64,000 bases of DNA from a bacterium. Lineage in GTDB: Bacteria > CLD3 > SB21. Of this stretch, positions 17,172 to 26,935 are shown piece by piece (the first letter of the stretch is position 1; every line of letters starts with the position of its first letter). Below the pieces are notes generated by a model. The model saw only the letters and a program-made list of their open reading frames with translations, did not search any database and was not told where the DNA came from. The translations under genes and the position numbers were made by a program. The stretch is from NCBI GenBank assembly GCA_019695335.1, contig JAIBAF010000009.1, positions 1-64,000 of the forward strand, written 5' to 3'.

Positions 17172-19289
17172 GTGAATTTACCACCTATTGACATCATCAA
17201 ACAATTGCCGCCCGACGGCGGAACGGAATTTAACCGGCTGATTTTCGAACAAAGTCCTTACCTGCTTCAACATGCGCGAAATCCCGTCGACTGGTTTCCG
17301 TGGAGCGAAGCGGCCTTTGAAAAAGCGCGCATAGAAGATAAACCCATTTTTCTATCGATAGGTTACTCCACGTGCCATTGGTGTCACGTGATGGAACATG
17401 AATCGTTTGAAGACGATGCGGTGGCTGAACTCCTGAATACGCATTTTGTGTGTATCAAAGTCGATCGCGAAGAACGTCCGGATATCGATCAGATTTACAT
17501 GGCGGTCACGCAGGCTTTGACGGGTCACGGCGGATGGCCGATGACGGTGATTCTTACGCCTGATAAAAAACCGTTTTTTGCCGGAACGTATTTTTCGAAA
17601 CATTCGAAGTACGGGCGTTCGGGCATGATGGAGTTGCTGCCGGCGCTTTCCAAAGCTTGGAAAGAAAGGCGCGACGACGTCGTCAGTTCGGCCGATCAGA
17701 TCACGCAATTGCTGAGAAATATGCCGTCGGAAACGTCCGATGAAAATCTTGATGAAAGCGTTTTCGATACCGCTTTCGATCAATTTTCGCAGCAATTCGA
17801 TACGCACCACGGCGGATTCGGCAACGCGCCGAAATTTCCAACGCCGCATAACTTGTCATTTCTGTTGCGATATTGGCGGCGTTCCGAAAAGTCGGAAGCA
17901 CTAACGATGGTGGAAAAAACTTTGAAAGCGATGCGTCATGGCGGAATGTACGATCACATCGGTTTTGGATTTCATCGCTATTCTACCGACGCGAAATGGC
18001 TCGTCCCGCATTTTGAAAAGATGCTGTACGATCAAGCGATGCTGGCAATAGCGTACGTCGAAGCGTATCAGGCCACGCGCAACGATTTCTATAAAAAAAC
18101 AGCGGAGGAAATTTTTACGTATGTGCTACGCGACTTGCGGTACCCCGAAGGAGGATTTTATTCCGCCGAAGACGCCGACAGTGAAGGCGTGGAAGGGAAA
18201 TTTTACGTCTGGACCCGTGATGAACTGAAGCAAATTCTGGATGACAATGAATTGAAATTGGCCGAAGAGATTTTCAACGTAACGTCCGACGGAAATTATC
18301 ACGACGAAGCTTCTCACGAACAAACCGGAACCAATATTCTGCACATCACCAAAGATTTGGACGTGTTGGCTTTTCAATCAGGCTGCAGTGAAAATGAGTT
18401 CAATACAAAACTTGAATCCGTTCGCCGGAAACTTTTTGACGTACGAGAGCGCCGCGTGCATCCTTTCAAAGACGACAAAATTCTGACGGATTGGAATGGG
18501 CTGATGATCGCAGCATTCGCCAAAGGCGCGGCCGTTTTCGATAATCCTGATTACGCCGCCATGGCCAAAAATGCCGCTGATTTTATTCTGCACAATATGC
18601 GCGATCAAAACGGACGTTTGTTTAAGCGCTGGCGACAAGGCGAAGCCGGTTTGCCCGCTTGTGCCGACGATTACGCCATGATGATCTGGGGTTTGATTGA
18701 AATTTACGAAGCGACATTCGAAGAAAAATATCTCCGATCGGCGGTGGAATTAAACACGATGTTTCTCGAACATTTCTGGGATGAAGAAAACGGCGGATTA
18801 TATTTTACACCTGACGACGGCGAAACTCTGATCACGCGCCTGAAAGAAATATATGACGGCGCGGTTCCGTCGGGCAATTCCGTCGCGGCCTTGAATCTGA
18901 TTCGCCTGAGCCGTCTGACCGGCGACTTATCGCTCGCCGAAAAAAGTTCACACATAGGCCGTGCGTTTGCCCGCAATATCGGTCACGTTCCGATGGCCCA
19001 TGCACAGTTTCTGATTGCTCACGATTTTTTGCCGTCTAAAGAAATCGTCATCGTCGGCGATCCGGATGCGGAGGACACGCAAAAAATGATCCGCGCGCTG
19101 AATGAATTATTTTTACCCAACAAGGTTGTTTTACTGAGGAAAACAAATTCAGACGAATTGTTCGCCATCACGCCATTCACAAAATCGTACACGATGATCA
19201 ATTCAAAAGCCACAGTCTATGTGTGTGAGGATTTTGCTTGTAAGACGCCGACGAATGAAGTAAAGAAAATGATTGAGCTCTTGAAATAG
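17172..19289 (+). CDS. YyaL/SSP411 (SPATA20-like) thioredoxin-domain protein
   Basis: 705 residues from a GTG start. An N-terminal thioredoxin-like domain (DUF255, residues ~20-180) carries STCHWCHVM (Cys68 and Cys71) and [23 protein letters not shown]. An (alpha/alpha)6-barrel follows with [17 protein letters not shown] and the [16 protein letters not shown] segment seen in N-acylglucosamine-epimerase-like folds. Members are widespread and conserved but have no established reaction; redox-linked handling of a sugar or other metabolite is a guess. It is cytosolic, as no signal peptide is seen. It follows the PorT-like gene by 11 bp and is probably cotranscribed. Confidence 0.9.
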   Translation: MNLPPIDIIKQLPPDGGTEFNRLIFEQSPYLLQHARNPVDWFPWSEAAFEKARIEDKPIFLSIGYSTCHWCHVMEHESFEDDAVAELLNTHFVCIKVDREERPDIDQIYMAVTQALTGHGGWPMTVILTPDKKPFFAGTYFSKHSKYGRSGMMELLPALSKAWKERRDDVVSSADQITQLLRNMPSETSDENLDESVFDTAFDQFSQQFDTHHGGFGNAPKFPTPHNLSFLLRYWRRSEKSEALTMVEKTLKAMRHGGMYDHIGFGFHRYSTDAKWLVPHFEKMLYDQAMLAIAYVEAYQATRNDFYKKTAEEIFTYVLRDLRYPEGGFYSAEDADSEGVEGKFYVWTRDELKQILDDNELKLAEEIFNVTSDGNYHDEASHEQTGTNILHITKDLDVLAFQSGCSENEFNTKLESVRRKLFDVRERRVHPFKDDKILTDWNGLMIAAFAKGAAVFDNPDYAAMAKNAADFILHNMRDQNGRLFKRWRQGEAGLPACADDYAMMIWGLIEIYEATFEEKYLRSAVELNTMFLEHFWDEENGGLYFTPDDGETLITRLKEIYDGAVPSGNSVAALNLIRLSRLTGDLSLAEKSSHIGRAFARNIGHVPMAHAQFLIAHDFLPSKEIVIVGDPDAEDTQKMIRALNELFLPNKVVLLRKTNSDELFAITPFTKSYTMINSKATVYVCEDFACKTPTNEVKKMIELLK

Positions 19290-19422
19290 CCACAGAATGT
19301 ACAGCAAAACAAAAAACATTCCTCATTATTCATTACTAATTGTTCATTGTAAAAGCTTGCCATTCCACGCAAAGTTGGTTAATTTCCTTTAATCACCACT
19401 CATTCATCCCAAAGGCATCAGC

Positions 19423-20928
19423 ATGCGTGAATTACCCGATGATCTGAAATTATTGCAGGAGGAGATCGAGGGCTATGCGCGCGGTTACGGTCTCGATTTT
19501 TTTACCCAGATTTTTGAAGTGCTCGACTACGACGAGATCAATATGGTCGCGGCGTACGGCGGATTTCCAACGCGATATCCTCACTGGCGATTCGGCATGG
19601 AATACGAGCAATTGGCCAAAGGTTACGAATGGGGTCTGCAAAAAATTTACGAAATGGTGATCAACAACGATCCGTGTTACGCCTACCTGCTGGAATCCAA
19701 TGGCTACGTCGATCAGAAAATCGTGATGGCGCACGTCTACGGCCATAATGATTTTTTCAAAAATAATTATTGGTTCGCGCACACGAACCGCAAAATGATG
19801 GACGAAATGGCGAATCATGCGACGCGCGTCCGCCGTTATATCGAGCGTTACGGTCTCGAAGAAGTCGAAAGTTTTATCGACATCTGTCTGCCGATCGAAA
19901 ACCTCATCGATTCGCATTCACCGTACATTCAGCGCAGCCGCGATTTACAGGAACCCAACGAAATGCCGGCGGATGAACCTTTGACGGTCAAGAAACTGAA
20001 AAGCAAAGATTATATGGATGATTTTATCAATCCGAAGGAGTTTATTGCTGAACAGTTGAAGAAGTTGACTGAGGAGCAGGAAAAGAAAAAGAATTTTCCG
20101 GAACAGCCTGAGAAAGATATCCTGGCATTTCTGATCGAGTACGCGCCACTGACCAACTGGCAGCGCGATATTTTGTCGATCGTCCGTGAAGAGGCGTATT
20201 ATTTTGCGCCTCAAGGCATGACGAAAATTATGAACGAGGGCTGGGCAAGTTATTGGCACAGCAAGATCATGACGGAACGCGCCGCGCACGATCACGAAAT
20301 CATCGATTACGCCGATCATTGCGCGGGTGTGCTGGCGACGTCGGGCGGGCGGCTGAATCCTTACAAATTAGGCATCGAGCTATTGCGCGATATCGAAGAT
20401 CGGTGGAACAAGGGTAAATTCGGTCGCGAGTATGATGAATGTACCGATTTAGTCGAATTGCAGCGATGGGATAAAAATCTTGGCCTTGGGCGAAAGAAAA
20501 TTTTCGAAGTCAGGAAATTATATAACGACGTCATGTTTCTGGATGAATTTCTTACGCCGGAATTTTGCGAGCGGATGAAACTGTTTACGTTCGAATTCAA
20601 TTCCAGTACGGATCAATATGAAATTGCCGACCGTGAGTTTAAAAAAGTAAAACAAAAATTATTATTTCAACTCACGCATCACGGATTACCGTATTTGTCT
20701 GTTGTGGACGGCAACTTTGAGAATCGCGCCGAATTGCTTTTGCAGCACAAATATGAGAGCATTGAATTGAAAATCGACGAAGCCCGCGCGACGATGGAAA
20801 GTGTTTATAAAATATGGAAACGTCCTGTGAATGTTACAACGGTCATCAATAACGAAGAAACAATTTTAACTTTCGACGGAAATAATCACACCGAAAAACG
20901 TTCGAATTATAATCGCCTTGCGGGATGA
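19423..20928 (+). CDS. spoVR: SpoVR family protein
   Basis: 501 residues, the usual length of SpoVR/YcgB. Diagnostic stretches are [38 protein letters not shown], the [12 protein letters not shown] motif, [13 protein letters not shown] and [13 protein letters not shown]. The family is associated with spore cortex in Bacillus but is widespread in non-sporeformers, usually beside the PrkA kinase (yeaG) and yeaH. Neither partner gene is present here, which is unusual. It ends 3 bp before the convergent alcohol dehydrogenase stop codon, with no room for a separate terminator. Confidence 0.93.
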   Translation: MRELPDDLKLLQEEIEGYARGYGLDFFTQIFEVLDYDEINMVAAYGGFPTRYPHWRFGMEYEQLAKGYEWGLQKIYEMVINNDPCYAYLLESNGYVDQKIVMAHVYGHNDFFKNNYWFAHTNRKMMDEMANHATRVRRYIERYGLEEVESFIDICLPIENLIDSHSPYIQRSRDLQEPNEMPADEPLTVKKLKSKDYMDDFINPKEFIAEQLKKLTEEQEKKKNFPEQPEKDILAFLIEYAPLTNWQRDILSIVREEAYYFAPQGMTKIMNEGWASYWHSKIMTERAAHDHEIIDYADHCAGVLATSGGRLNPYKLGIELLRDIEDRWNKGKFGREYDECTDLVELQRWDKNLGLGRKKIFEVRKLYNDVMFLDEFLTPEFCERMKLFTFEFNSSTDQYEIADREFKKVKQKLLFQLTHHGLPYLSVVDGNFENRAELLLQHKYESIELKIDEARATMESVYKIWKRPVNVTTVINNEETILTFDGNNHTEKRSNYNRLAG

Positions 20929-20931
20929 TTC

Positions 20932-21924
20932 TCATTTCCAATCGTTTTCAAGAACCATTCTGAAATTGACTTTTCCTGCACGAACTCTATCGAGCGCTTC
21001 GTTTACACGTGAAAAAGGCATCGTTTCGATATGCGGCCGGATGGAGTGTTGCAAACAAAATTGTAACATCCGCCGCATCGTCGCCGGACTTCCGATCACG
21101 CTGCCGGTAATGGATTTTTGTCCGTCCAATAAATGGTCATTGGCGACGGCAACATCACCCGGCGGATAACCGATCATACAAAAGACGCCGTTAAAGTCGA
21201 GACGTTCCATCCAGAAATTCCAGTCGAGTTGCGCTGAAGACGTCGATAAAATCAAATTCATCGGCGGTGTGGATTTCGGATCGTGAACGGGGATGGCGCC
21301 GAGCGCTTCGGCTAATTTTGCTTTTTCGGAAACGCTATCGAAGGCATAAACTTCTGCGCCCATGGCTTTGGCCATTTGCACGGCGAGGTGGCCAAGCCCG
21401 CCGATGCCGATGACGCCGACACGTTTCGCGTCCGGCTTCAATAATCTTTCCAATGGCGAAAACACTGTCAATCCTGCGCACATCAGCGGCGCAGCAGAAA
21501 TCATGTCGAAACGATCAGGGATTGCATATACGAACCGGTGATCGATAATAACTTTTTCTGACAAACCTCCGAAACCGTTGACGCAGGTTCTTTTTTTTCC
21601 GGTGGCGCAGAGATGTTCCATACCGTGTGTACATTGCGCGCAATGGCCGCACGAACCGGATTGCCATCCCACGCCGACCCATTGGCCTTCCGAAAAGCCG
21701 GTAACATTTTTTCCTGCCTGAGCGATTTGTCCGATAATTTCATGCCCGGGTACGAGCGGATATTTTGCAATACTCCAGTCGCCGTCGATCAGGTGAATAT
21801 CGCTGTGACACAACGCGCAATATTTTACGGCAATAGCCACATCCATATCCGTGAGCGGTGGGAGTGCAAATTCAAACGGCTTCAGTTCTGTTTTTTTGTC
21901 GAAAGCGGCGTAGGCTCGTATCAT
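20932..21924 (-). CDS. Zinc-dependent alcohol dehydrogenase (MDR family, cinnamyl-alcohol/YahK type)
   Basis: 330 residues from the ATG at 21924, chosen because AAGGAG lies immediately upstream; the frame is open further but without homology. Catalytic-zinc residues are Cys and His in YCALCHSD and GHE in VPGHEIIG. The four structural-zinc cysteines are in GSCGHCAQCTHGMEHLC. The dinucleotide fold is GIGGLGHLAVQMAKAMGAEVYA. It probably reduces aldehydes to alcohols with NADPH, but cofactor and substrate are not certain. It starts 8 bp after the deacetylase-FGE fusion gene and is the last gene of the long run that begins with an aldehyde dehydrogenase. Confidence 0.9.
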   Translation of the reverse strand: MIRAYAAFDKKTELKPFEFALPPLTDMDVAIAVKYCALCHSDIHLIDGDWSIAKYPLVPGHEIIGQIAQAGKNVTGFSEGQWVGVGWQSGSCGHCAQCTHGMEHLCATGKKRTCVNGFGGLSEKVIIDHRFVYAIPDRFDMISAAPLMCAGLTVFSPLERLLKPDAKRVGVIGIGGLGHLAVQMAKAMGAEVYAFDSVSEKAKLAEALGAIPVHDPKSTPPMNLILSTSSAQLDWNFWMERLDFNGVFCMIGYPPGDVAVANDHLLDGQKSITGSVIGSPATMRRMLQFCLQHSIRPHIETMPFSRVNEALDRVRAGKVNFRMVLENDWK

Positions 21925-21932
21925 CGGACTCC

Positions 21933-23591
21933 TTAAGGTGTAATTTCTCTGACAAGCCGGAAACCCAAGCTCGGTCCGCGGTCTTGCGGTTCGTGCGTGT
22001 AACGGCGTCCGCTTCGGGCGATCGCCGCGCCGAAATACCAACTGCCGCCACGGATGATTTTTTTACCAGCGCTGCAGATATGCAAAGGATCCGTTTCCAT
22101 GGCATTGGAATAAGAACAAAAGTCATCTTCGCACCATTCCCACACGTTGCCGTGCATGTCGTAAATGTTCCAGGCGTTCGGTGCAAAACTTCCAACCGGC
22201 TGGGGCCGGCCACGAAAGATTCCTTTGGCTGAATTTTCGTACGGCCAATTACCGTCATAATTTGACTGATCTGTCGACAGAAAATCTCCGGTATTAAACG
22301 CGGTCGATGTTCCGGCTCGGCAAACGTATTCCCACTCGGCTTCAGTCGGCAAACGAAATTTTAGCCCGGTTTTGGCATTAAGTTTTTCGATGAATGTTTT
22401 TATTTCAAACCAATTGACGTTTTCAACCGGACAATTATCACCGCCGTCTTTAAATTGACTTGGGTTTTTACCCATGATCGTTTTCCATTGTCCTTGCGTG
22501 ATTTCATAGCGGCTGACAAAAAAAGGTTTTGTGATCCGTACGGAATGCAAGGGAGCAATTGAATCGCCTTGCAGTCCCATCGCAAATTCACCCGGCTCGA
22601 TCTTTTGAAAACTCATTCCGGTTACAGTATCGCGCCATGCGGCGTCAAATTTCAATAAAAAGCCGTCTAATTTTTCTTTCTCGTATTCACCGTCTTCTCC
22701 GGGATAGCGTAAATCAGACGCGCCTTTATTTTTTGCAACAGCCCACACCAAACTTTCTCCGGCCGGAATAATATCCGGATTCAGCGAGTAAACAGAATCG
22801 GTGTACGCGCTGTCGGCATCAATGAATGTCCATCCGTTTTGTTTAAGACGTTGAATCAACGCGTCAAGAAAAAGCGCATTGAGAAGATTGTGGTGAAGTA
22901 AAAGCGTGTGACGGATGGGACGCTTGAAATATTCACGAGCAAGATTGTCGTAATAGCGTGCCCGATCCAAAATATGTTGGATGTAAAATTCTTTGTAACC
23001 GGTTAAATCCACGTTGGGGTTTTTACTCAACGTGTCGCGTAAACTCTGATCGACATACCAATCGGAGGCATCAATCGTAACATAACCGTTTTTGTAATTC
23101 TGTTCGTGCAGAAAATTTCTGAGACCGTCGCGCTTCTCAATCGAATTGCCTTCTTTCAAATAGGGGAATCGAAAAAGTTTGGTATAATTGCGGTACGATT
23201 GAATGATTGAATCGCCTTTCAAAAAATCATTTTGAAAAGATTGCAACGTCTGTTTGCTTGAATGAAAATAAAAATGAGAATAAGAATGATTGGCGATTCG
23301 ATGATCGTTGTGATCCCATGATTCCAGGAGTTTGCGTCCGTCATCGTTATCCACACGTTTGCCACACACAAATAAAACAGCTTTCAATCCGTTCATTTGA
23401 AGGGAGTTTAAAATGCCATCATTTCGTTCTTTCCACGACAGCAAAGGTGTGGATTCCGTCTGCGGATCATCGATAGTAATACTGATGAATTTTTGAGAAT
23501 ACCCGTGTGTTGTTAAAATGAATACAAGCAGCAGTTCGATCCCTGAGCGGAGTCGAAGGGATGAACACGCAACAGAGGATGTCTGCTTCAT
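21933..23591 (-). CDS. Secreted fusion: NodB-type polysaccharide deacetylase plus FGE-sulfatase (SUMF1-like) domain
   Basis: 552 residues with a signal peptide ending near GYS (~32). The deacetylase part (~35-265) keeps the NodB motifs: ITIDDP (Asp41/Asp42), HSYSH for metal binding, RFPYL, DASDW and LLLHHN. A linker leads to a formylglycine-generating-enzyme-like C-type-lectin fold (~325-550) with GEFAMG, EITQGQWKTIMG, CPVENVNWFEIKTFIEKL, RLPTEAEWEYVCRAG, DMHGNVWEW and IIRGGSWYF. The C-terminal copper/cysteine pair of true FGE is absent after RGGSW, so formylglycine formation is unlikely; such domains often bind ligands. Residues ~10-20 are encoded by a dispersed DNA repeat. The start overlaps the MoxR stop (ATGA). 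Confidence 0.88.
   Translation of the reverse strand: MKQTSSVACSSLRLRSGIELLLVFILTTHGYSQKFISITIDDPQTESTPLLSWKERNDGILNSLQMNGLKAVLFVCGKRVDNDDGRKLLESWDHNDHRIANHSYSHFYFHSSKQTLQSFQNDFLKGDSIIQSYRNYTKLFRFPYLKEGNSIEKRDGLRNFLHEQNYKNGYVTIDASDWYVDQSLRDTLSKNPNVDLTGYKEFYIQHILDRARYYDNLAREYFKRPIRHTLLLHHNLLNALFLDALIQRLKQNGWTFIDADSAYTDSVYSLNPDIIPAGESLVWAVAKNKGASDLRYPGEDGEYEKEKLDGFLLKFDAAWRDTVTGMSFQKIEPGEFAMGLQGDSIAPLHSVRITKPFFVSRYEITQGQWKTIMGKNPSQFKDGGDNCPVENVNWFEIKTFIEKLNAKTGLKFRLPTEAEWEYVCRAGTSTAFNTGDFLSTDQSNYDGNWPYENSAKGIFRGRPQPVGSFAPNAWNIYDMHGNVWEWCEDDFCSYSNAMETDPLHICSAGKKIIRGGSWYFGAAIARSGRRYTHEPQDRGPSLGFRLVREITP
23535..23565. repeat. Dispersed repeat copy inside coding sequence (copy 3)
   Basis: The minus strand reads GACTCCGCTCAG within a near-palindrome (TTCGATCCCT / AGGGATGAA). 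The 22-nt core 23536-23557 matches 9657-9678 with two differences. It lies in frame in the signal-peptide region of the deacetylase-FGE gene and encodes SSLRLRSGIE. Confidence 0.65.
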
Positions 23592-24550
23592 CGCGGCACC
23601 GGAACGATATTGAGAATTTCTCCGATGACTTCGTCGGCGCGAATACCTTCCAGTTCCATCTCCGGCTGCAACATGATACGGTGTCGCAGTACTGGACGTG
23701 CGATAAATTTAATATCGTCGGGGTTGACGTAGTCAACGCCACGCATGGCCGTACGGGCTTTGGCGGCAAGAAGTAAGGATACAGCGGCTCGCGGGCTGGC
23801 GCCAACAAGTATGCTGGGATAATCCCGGGTTTTACGTACAATTTGGGTGATGTAATCGATCACGCTTTCTTCGATTTTAACACTTTGAATTTCGGCACGG
23901 CATCGTTCGATGTCGGCCGGCGTAACGACGCTATTGACATGAGCGCTGGAAAGGTCGCGCGTTGTAAAACCATGATGGTAGTTTCTCAAAATCTGATTTT
24001 CTTCTTCGGCGGCAGGGTAGTCGATCAGGATTTTAAACATAAATCGATCGAGCTGTGCTTCGGGCAGCACGTAGGTTCCCTCATATTCGATCGGATTCTG
24101 CGTGGCAAAAACGATAAACGGTTCGGACAACGGATATCGCATGCCATCGATCGTAACTTGGCGTTCTTCCATCACTTCCAGTAACGCGGCTTGTGTTTTG
24201 GCCGGTGCCCGGTTGACTTCGTCGATCAACGCAAGGTTGGTGAAAATTGGGCCTTTTTTCAGTACGAAAGAAGAGGATTTGGCATCAAAAACATTCGTTC
24301 CGACGACATCCGACGGCATAAGATCCGGTGTAAATTGAATGCGTTTAAAATCGCCGGTCATTGCCAGCGCCATCGTTTTTACCAGCAACGTTTTGGCTGT
24401 GCCGGGAACGCCTTCAAGCAAGACATGGCCGCCGCTGAACAAGGCAATCATCGCGTGATCGATCACGTACGATTGTCCGACGATCACTTTCTGAATTTCC
24501 GAGCGCAGTTTATCGGCGACGGTTTGCGTTATGTTATTGGGGTTTTCCAT
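23588..24550 (-). CDS. MoxR-type AAA+ ATPase
   Basis: 320 residues. Walker A is GVPGTAKT, Walker B is LALIDEVNRAPAKTQAALLEVMEE, sensor 1 is FVIFATQNP, and the family-specific YPLPEAQLDRF-like element reads YVLPEAQLDRF. The lid ends in VLRHRIML. MoxR ATPases act as chaperones, usually with a VWA or DUF58 partner encoded next door. Here it overlaps the DUF4350 gene by 17 bp and the deacetylase-FGE gene by 4 bp, and no DUF58 or VWA gene follows, which is unusual. Confidence 0.95.
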   Translation of the reverse strand: MENPNNITQTVADKLRSEIQKVIVGQSYVIDHAMIALFSGGHVLLEGVPGTAKTLLVKTMALAMTGDFKRIQFTPDLMPSDVVGTNVFDAKSSSFVLKKGPIFTNLALIDEVNRAPAKTQAALLEVMEERQVTIDGMRYPLSEPFIVFATQNPIEYEGTYVLPEAQLDRFMFKILIDYPAAEEENQILRNYHHGFTTRDLSSAHVNSVVTPADIERCRAEIQSVKIEESVIDYITQIVRKTRDYPSILVGASPRAAVSLLLAAKARTAMRGVDYVNPDDIKFIARPVLRHRIMLQPEMELEGIRADEVIGEILNIVPVPR

Positions 24551-25799
24551 TACGGGATTTCTCCGAAGTTACATGAATTCGTTGTTGATGAAGAAAATAA
24601 ATCGTATCGATGTGCCGACACAACCTGATGAGATCGCCGTCGTCTATTGACACCTTGCGCTTTTGAACCGGTTCTTTCGTGGCTGAAATTTCCGCGTCCC
24701 GTATTTTCTGATCGGTTTCGCGAAAAAGTTTGAGTATGGCTTCGTTGTTGAGATTATAACGATTGGCTAGCATCTGTGCAAGCTTCGTTTCCGATCCGGT
24801 TTTATAGCGATCATAAAGGAACTGCATCAACCACTGCCGCCATATTTTCAGAATGAGCCGGTTGGCCCGTGCACGTTGGTAAACGCGCATGACGGATTCT
24901 ACGTGCGCTTTCGATGAACGTACCGGCTGCACGCGCACCGGAACTGGCCGCCCGAACCGTTTCGCACCCGAATACGCCCAAACGATCACCGCAAGACTAG
25001 CCATCAAAATTCCAAGTTTGACCGGCCATTCGTCAAACCATTGAATTAATGACTGATATTCGCGGAATCCCTGGTGATACTCATCGAAATAAACCCGGTC
25101 AAACAACCGATAATCGCCCGACGTCGTAAACGTAATCATACGAATAAGCGCATCGGCCTGACGACCTTCGGCCAGATGAGCATTCGAAACATAATCCGGC
25201 GAGTGAAAAAAAATGAACGAACCTTCGCCGTGAGGAACTTCAATAATACCATCGGAACTATCATTGGCGTATAAAACGGTGTACGAAGCTGAATCTGAAT
25301 AAAAACGCGCTAATATAATTTCTGAAGAATCTGCACTCGGAACTTTGAGTGAGTCGATAAATATATTGTGAGCAGCAGGCTGTTGAAGTGTCAGCCGGTC
25401 CGATCCGTAAAAATCGCCGTACTGAATTCCAAGACTTCTCAGAAGCTTTGCAATAGAACGACTGTAAAAAAATATAGCCGTCGAGCCATTCGAGACGCGA
25501 CTGCTCAGTGAATCCATTTCGACAATTCCGATTGTATCAATCGGAGCAATGCAGATAATAATATTGTGTTGGCCTGAAAGTTCTTTCGCGCGAAAATCTT
25601 TCCGTAACCGAGCCGGTGAAAAACCCGATTCGCCAAGCAGCGTAAAAAGCGCATGCGTGCCGTTGGATTTGGTGTTGTATGAGGAATAAATGAAAGCCGC
25701 GTCTTTTGAATTGGACTGATCCGATAAAAGTGTAATAAAAATTACACCTACGCTCGCGATCAGGGTGATGATCAGGATGTTTTTACCGGATGTATTCAT
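24534..25799 (-). CDS. DUF4350 membrane protein of the MoxR operon
   Basis: 421 residues. An N-terminal membrane anchor (residues ~8-25) is followed by an extracytoplasmic domain that begins with the DUF4350 pattern YSSYNTKSNGTHALFTLLGESGF and contains alpha/beta strands resembling a glutamine-amidotransferase-like fold (IIICIAPID, STAIFFYSRS). A second membrane segment is at ~270-288 (LGILMASLAVIVWAYSGAKRFG), and then a cytoplasmic helical tail. Its molecular function is unknown. In other bacteria it lies between DUF4129 and MoxR genes exactly as here. It overlaps the DUF4129 gene by 4 bp and MoxR by 17 bp, indicating translational coupling. Confidence 0.85.
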   Translation of the reverse strand: MNTSGKNILIITLIASVGVIFITLLSDQSNSKDAAFIYSSYNTKSNGTHALFTLLGESGFSPARLRKDFRAKELSGQHNIIICIAPIDTIGIVEMDSLSSRVSNGSTAIFFYSRSIAKLLRSLGIQYGDFYGSDRLTLQQPAAHNIFIDSLKVPSADSSEIILARFYSDSASYTVLYANDSSDGIIEVPHGEGSFIFFHSPDYVSNAHLAEGRQADALIRMITFTTSGDYRLFDRVYFDEYHQGFREYQSLIQWFDEWPVKLGILMASLAVIVWAYSGAKRFGRPVPVRVQPVRSSKAHVESVMRVYQRARANRLILKIWRQWLMQFLYDRYKTGSETKLAQMLANRYNLNNEAILKLFRETDQKIRDAEISATKEPVQKRKVSIDDGDLIRLCRHIDTIYFLHQQRIHVTSEKSRNGKPQ

Positions 25800-26893
25800 A
25801 CTTCAGCCAATTCCTGCGGCAAAGATTGCATGACAATCGCGTGATAGCGTTTACATAACTCAAAATCCGATTCAGTGGTTTCGCTTAAGCCGTACCATTT
25901 TCGGTCAAATATTGAAGCGACATGGCGCATCGTATTATAAATCGATTCGCGTTGAGCTAACGACGGTTGTTCCAGTATCCATTTCAGATACTCTTCATTC
26001 GTGTGAAATTTTCTGTAACGGACGTATTCGTATTTATCGAGATATAAGATCAGCGATAGCCAGATATGCCGCACGGCTTTACGATAATTATCTTCGGATG
26101 CGAAACGATCGGCTAAGAGTAAATGTTCGTCAGGCTCGGTCGATTCGCCTGGATTTAAAATGTGCGAAAAGTCTTTTTGAAGGTCGGCGGTTTCCTGCTG
26201 CCGTCGCTGCCAATAGCGTATCCACTGCCGGATTAAAAGAATCAGCAAAACCGCTCCAGCCGCGTAAACGATATATAACATGATCTGACCAATACTTTTA
26301 AAATCAATCGGTGTACGCTCCGCAGGTTCAGGCCATTTAAAATCCTTGAAAAGATTTTTCAGAGCATCAATGATTTTTTGCAGCAGCCAATCTAAAGCTT
26401 CGGAAAGTAAATTTTTTCCTTTGTTATTCTGGTATTCCTTTCGAGAAAGAATTTCTTCAGCCCGTGAGCGGTAATCGGTAGAATCTTGTATCAATGTATG
26501 ATGAGACAGCGCTTCAATAAATTCCAAAGCGCGCGTTACGCGTTCCAAAACGATCGAAACGGAGCTGGCATCGTAATTTCGTTCGTTCATGAAATTGACA
26601 TCACGAATGAGCCAGGCATTGTTCAACGTAACGCTCTGATAATTCGCCGCATCTTCATCGACATCAAAAACGTATGGCACATCGATCGTGCAGGACGCGG
26701 GAATCGTCAGCGATTGAATATGTTTGATTGCCAATTCATTTTGATCAGCGTCGGAAATTTCTGTCAGCATTTCCAGGTTGTTTTTTATGTCGGCGAGCAG
26801 CGATTGATATGAAATTTCGGAATTTTCGTCTGTTTCAGGCGAAGAAAAACCGAAAACAAAAAAAGCTGCTATTAGGAAAATCCAAAAACGCAT
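25796..26893 (-). CDS. DUF4129 membrane protein of the MoxR operon
   Basis: 365 residues. A signal/anchor lies at the N-terminus (FWIFLIAAFFVFGF), then a ~170-residue extracytoplasmic part, a membrane helix near 206-228 (IMLYIVYAAGAVLLILLIR), and a cytoplasmic DUF4129 domain with the recognisable KAVRHIWLSLILYLDKYEYVRYR and NEEYL...FDRKWYGL signatures. DUF4129 is often fused to transglutaminase-like proteins or found in MoxR operons; its biochemical role is unknown. It begins 42 bp after the membrane protein gene upstream and overlaps DUF4350 by 4 bp. Confidence 0.85.
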   Translation of the reverse strand: MRFWIFLIAAFFVFGFSSPETDENSEISYQSLLADIKNNLEMLTEISDADQNELAIKHIQSLTIPASCTIDVPYVFDVDEDAANYQSVTLNNAWLIRDVNFMNERNYDASSVSIVLERVTRALEFIEALSHHTLIQDSTDYRSRAEEILSRKEYQNNKGKNLLSEALDWLLQKIIDALKNLFKDFKWPEPAERTPIDFKSIGQIMLYIVYAAGAVLLILLIRQWIRYWQRRQQETADLQKDFSHILNPGESTEPDEHLLLADRFASEDNYRKAVRHIWLSLILYLDKYEYVRYRKFHTNEEYLKWILEQPSLAQRESIYNTMRHVASIFDRKWYGLSETTESDFELCKRYHAIVMQSLPQELAEV

Positions 26894-26935
26894 CTGGAAA
26901 TGTTTTAATGATGATATTCGTAAGTGAAATACTTT

